Part shown: positions 63,456-64,000 of the stretch, in pieces
Numbering within the stretch: the stretch's first letter is position 1
Layout of the letters: each line of letters begins with the position of its first letter
NCBI GenBank assembly: GCA_030280995.1
Contig: JASXTE010000007.1
Span: 19,383,501-19,447,500 of the forward strand
Length of the DNA: 64,000 bases
Direction of reading: 5' to 3'
Source: Hemileia vastatrix
Lineage: Eukaryota > Basidiomycota > Pucciniomycetes > Pucciniales > Zaghouaniaceae
The notes under the pieces: model-generated
Seen by the model: only the letters and a program-made list of their open reading frames with translations
Told to the model about the DNA's origin: nothing
Databases searched by the model: none
Position numbers and translations under genes: made by a program

Positions 63456-64000
63456 TGTAGACAATCCTATAGTACTAGCTATAGGCCTTGACCAATGGAG
63501 TTGGAGAAAAACCAGAGAGAAAATCCCCTGTCCCTTTAGAAAAATAGAGTGAGATTTTCTTGCTAAAGTAAGTTGGTTCCTGTTTTGCTAAAGCTCCTGT
63601 TTAACACACTTGACTGCTTGATGAGCCAAGAAAGTAGTCCCCAGATAGACTACCAGACCAAAGAGCTGAAATGTAGAACGAAGTCCACACCAGAGACAGC
63701 AAAGATACTTGATGTAGGCTGCAAATCCACACCAGAGACAGCAATAATACTTGCTATAGCTTGCAAGACTATAACAGAGAAAACAGTTTCCAAAGTTAAG
63801 TTAAATGAAGAACTCACTTGCAACAAACACAGCCAATTGTGGCCAGAAAACAGTGAAAACTGAGTGAGGAACAATGATATCACCTCCGGATGGTTGTATG
63901 ATGATTAAGGTTGCCCCAAACTGTCTTATTTACTATGTACACACAGACCACTAACTAAGAGCCCATGCACACCCACCAATCTGGCGCCTGTACCTGCCAA
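63456..64000 (-). repeat. 5' LTR of A3 (cut by window end)
   Basis: Matches 51371-51915 with scattered substitutions. The remaining half lies beyond the window. Confidence 0.88.

Larger units (their letters stand above)
51371..64000 (-). mobile_element. Ty3/gypsy element A3 (5' LTR cut by window end)
   Basis: 3' LTR 51371-52470, 5' LTR from 63456 onward, primer-binding site at 63435-63451. It carries gag, protease and pol on the minus strand and two antisense genes on the plus strand. The two LTRs differ at roughly a dozen sites in the 545 bp that can be compared, more than in A2. It has full gag and protease reading frames but a broken pol. Confidence 0.92.

Noticed and set aside
1..64000. 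Classic repeat-induced point mutation as the cause of all stops
   Set aside because: Some changes are C-to-T or G-to-A, but others (AAA to TAA, AGG to TGA, indels) are not. A2 is nearly free of them, so ordinary decay is sufficient.

Overview
The window is repeat-dense, intron-bearing, AT-rich eukaryotic DNA. I read it as a basidiomycete fungus, most likely a rust (Pucciniales). The evidence is the basidiomycete-type Ty3/gypsy reverse transcriptase with an FIDD active site, chromoviruses, a PIF/Harbinger transposon, a TET/JBP-like 2OG-Fe(II) oxygenase relic of the type I associate with rusts, short GT-AG introns, and one small secreted cysteine-rich protein gene. This identification is inference from protein families; no search was run. 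I see no housekeeping gene, no rRNA gene and no intact tRNA gene.

Layout. Three related gypsy elements of 'family A' are present: A1 (1-9262, + strand, 5' part outside the window), A2 (18049-29909, + strand, complete, 1.1 kb LTRs) and A3 (51371-64000, - strand, 5' LTR cut by the window end). Two related chromoviruses of 'family B' are present: B1 (9263-17370, - strand) and the older B2 (34703-39790, + strand). One chromovirus C (- strand) is split into 17371-18048 and 29910-34702. The nesting is a Russian doll: C sits in B2, B1 and A2 each sit in C, and A1 sits in the 3' LTR of B1. A low-copy island follows (40.2-43.3 kb) with three fold-back elements, a transposase relic and the secreted-protein gene. 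Two 200-bp MITEs then abut a 7385-bp PIF/Harbinger element (43743-51127) with ~187-bp terminal inverted repeats. That element holds a broken transposase, a broken TET/JBP-like oxygenase and an oppositely oriented accessory gene. A short spacer with a tRNA-like sequence leads into A3.

How the parts work together. Family A elements have gag, protease (missing in A2) and pol (RT-RNase H-integrase). Downstream is a long 3' region that is mostly not sense-coding. It contains (i) many copies of a short stem-loop followed by TAAACTG, (ii) ~115-nt GC-AG intron-like segments built around a conserved hairpin, (iii) further conserved hairpins, and (iv) one or two spliced genes on the opposite strand. 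Those antisense genes encode proteins with a C-x2-C-x6-C-x12(15)-C-x2-C-x6-C cluster, which is Zn2Cys6 spacing with the basic half second. The same cluster in the same antisense position occurs in B1 and, degraded, in B2.

Most elements are dead (in-frame stops, frameshifts, lost catalytic residues). A2 is the freshest: its LTRs differ at roughly a dozen positions plus one 11-bp repeat unit, and its pol has one stop. The only plausible host gene is the secreted-protein gene at 42862-43203.
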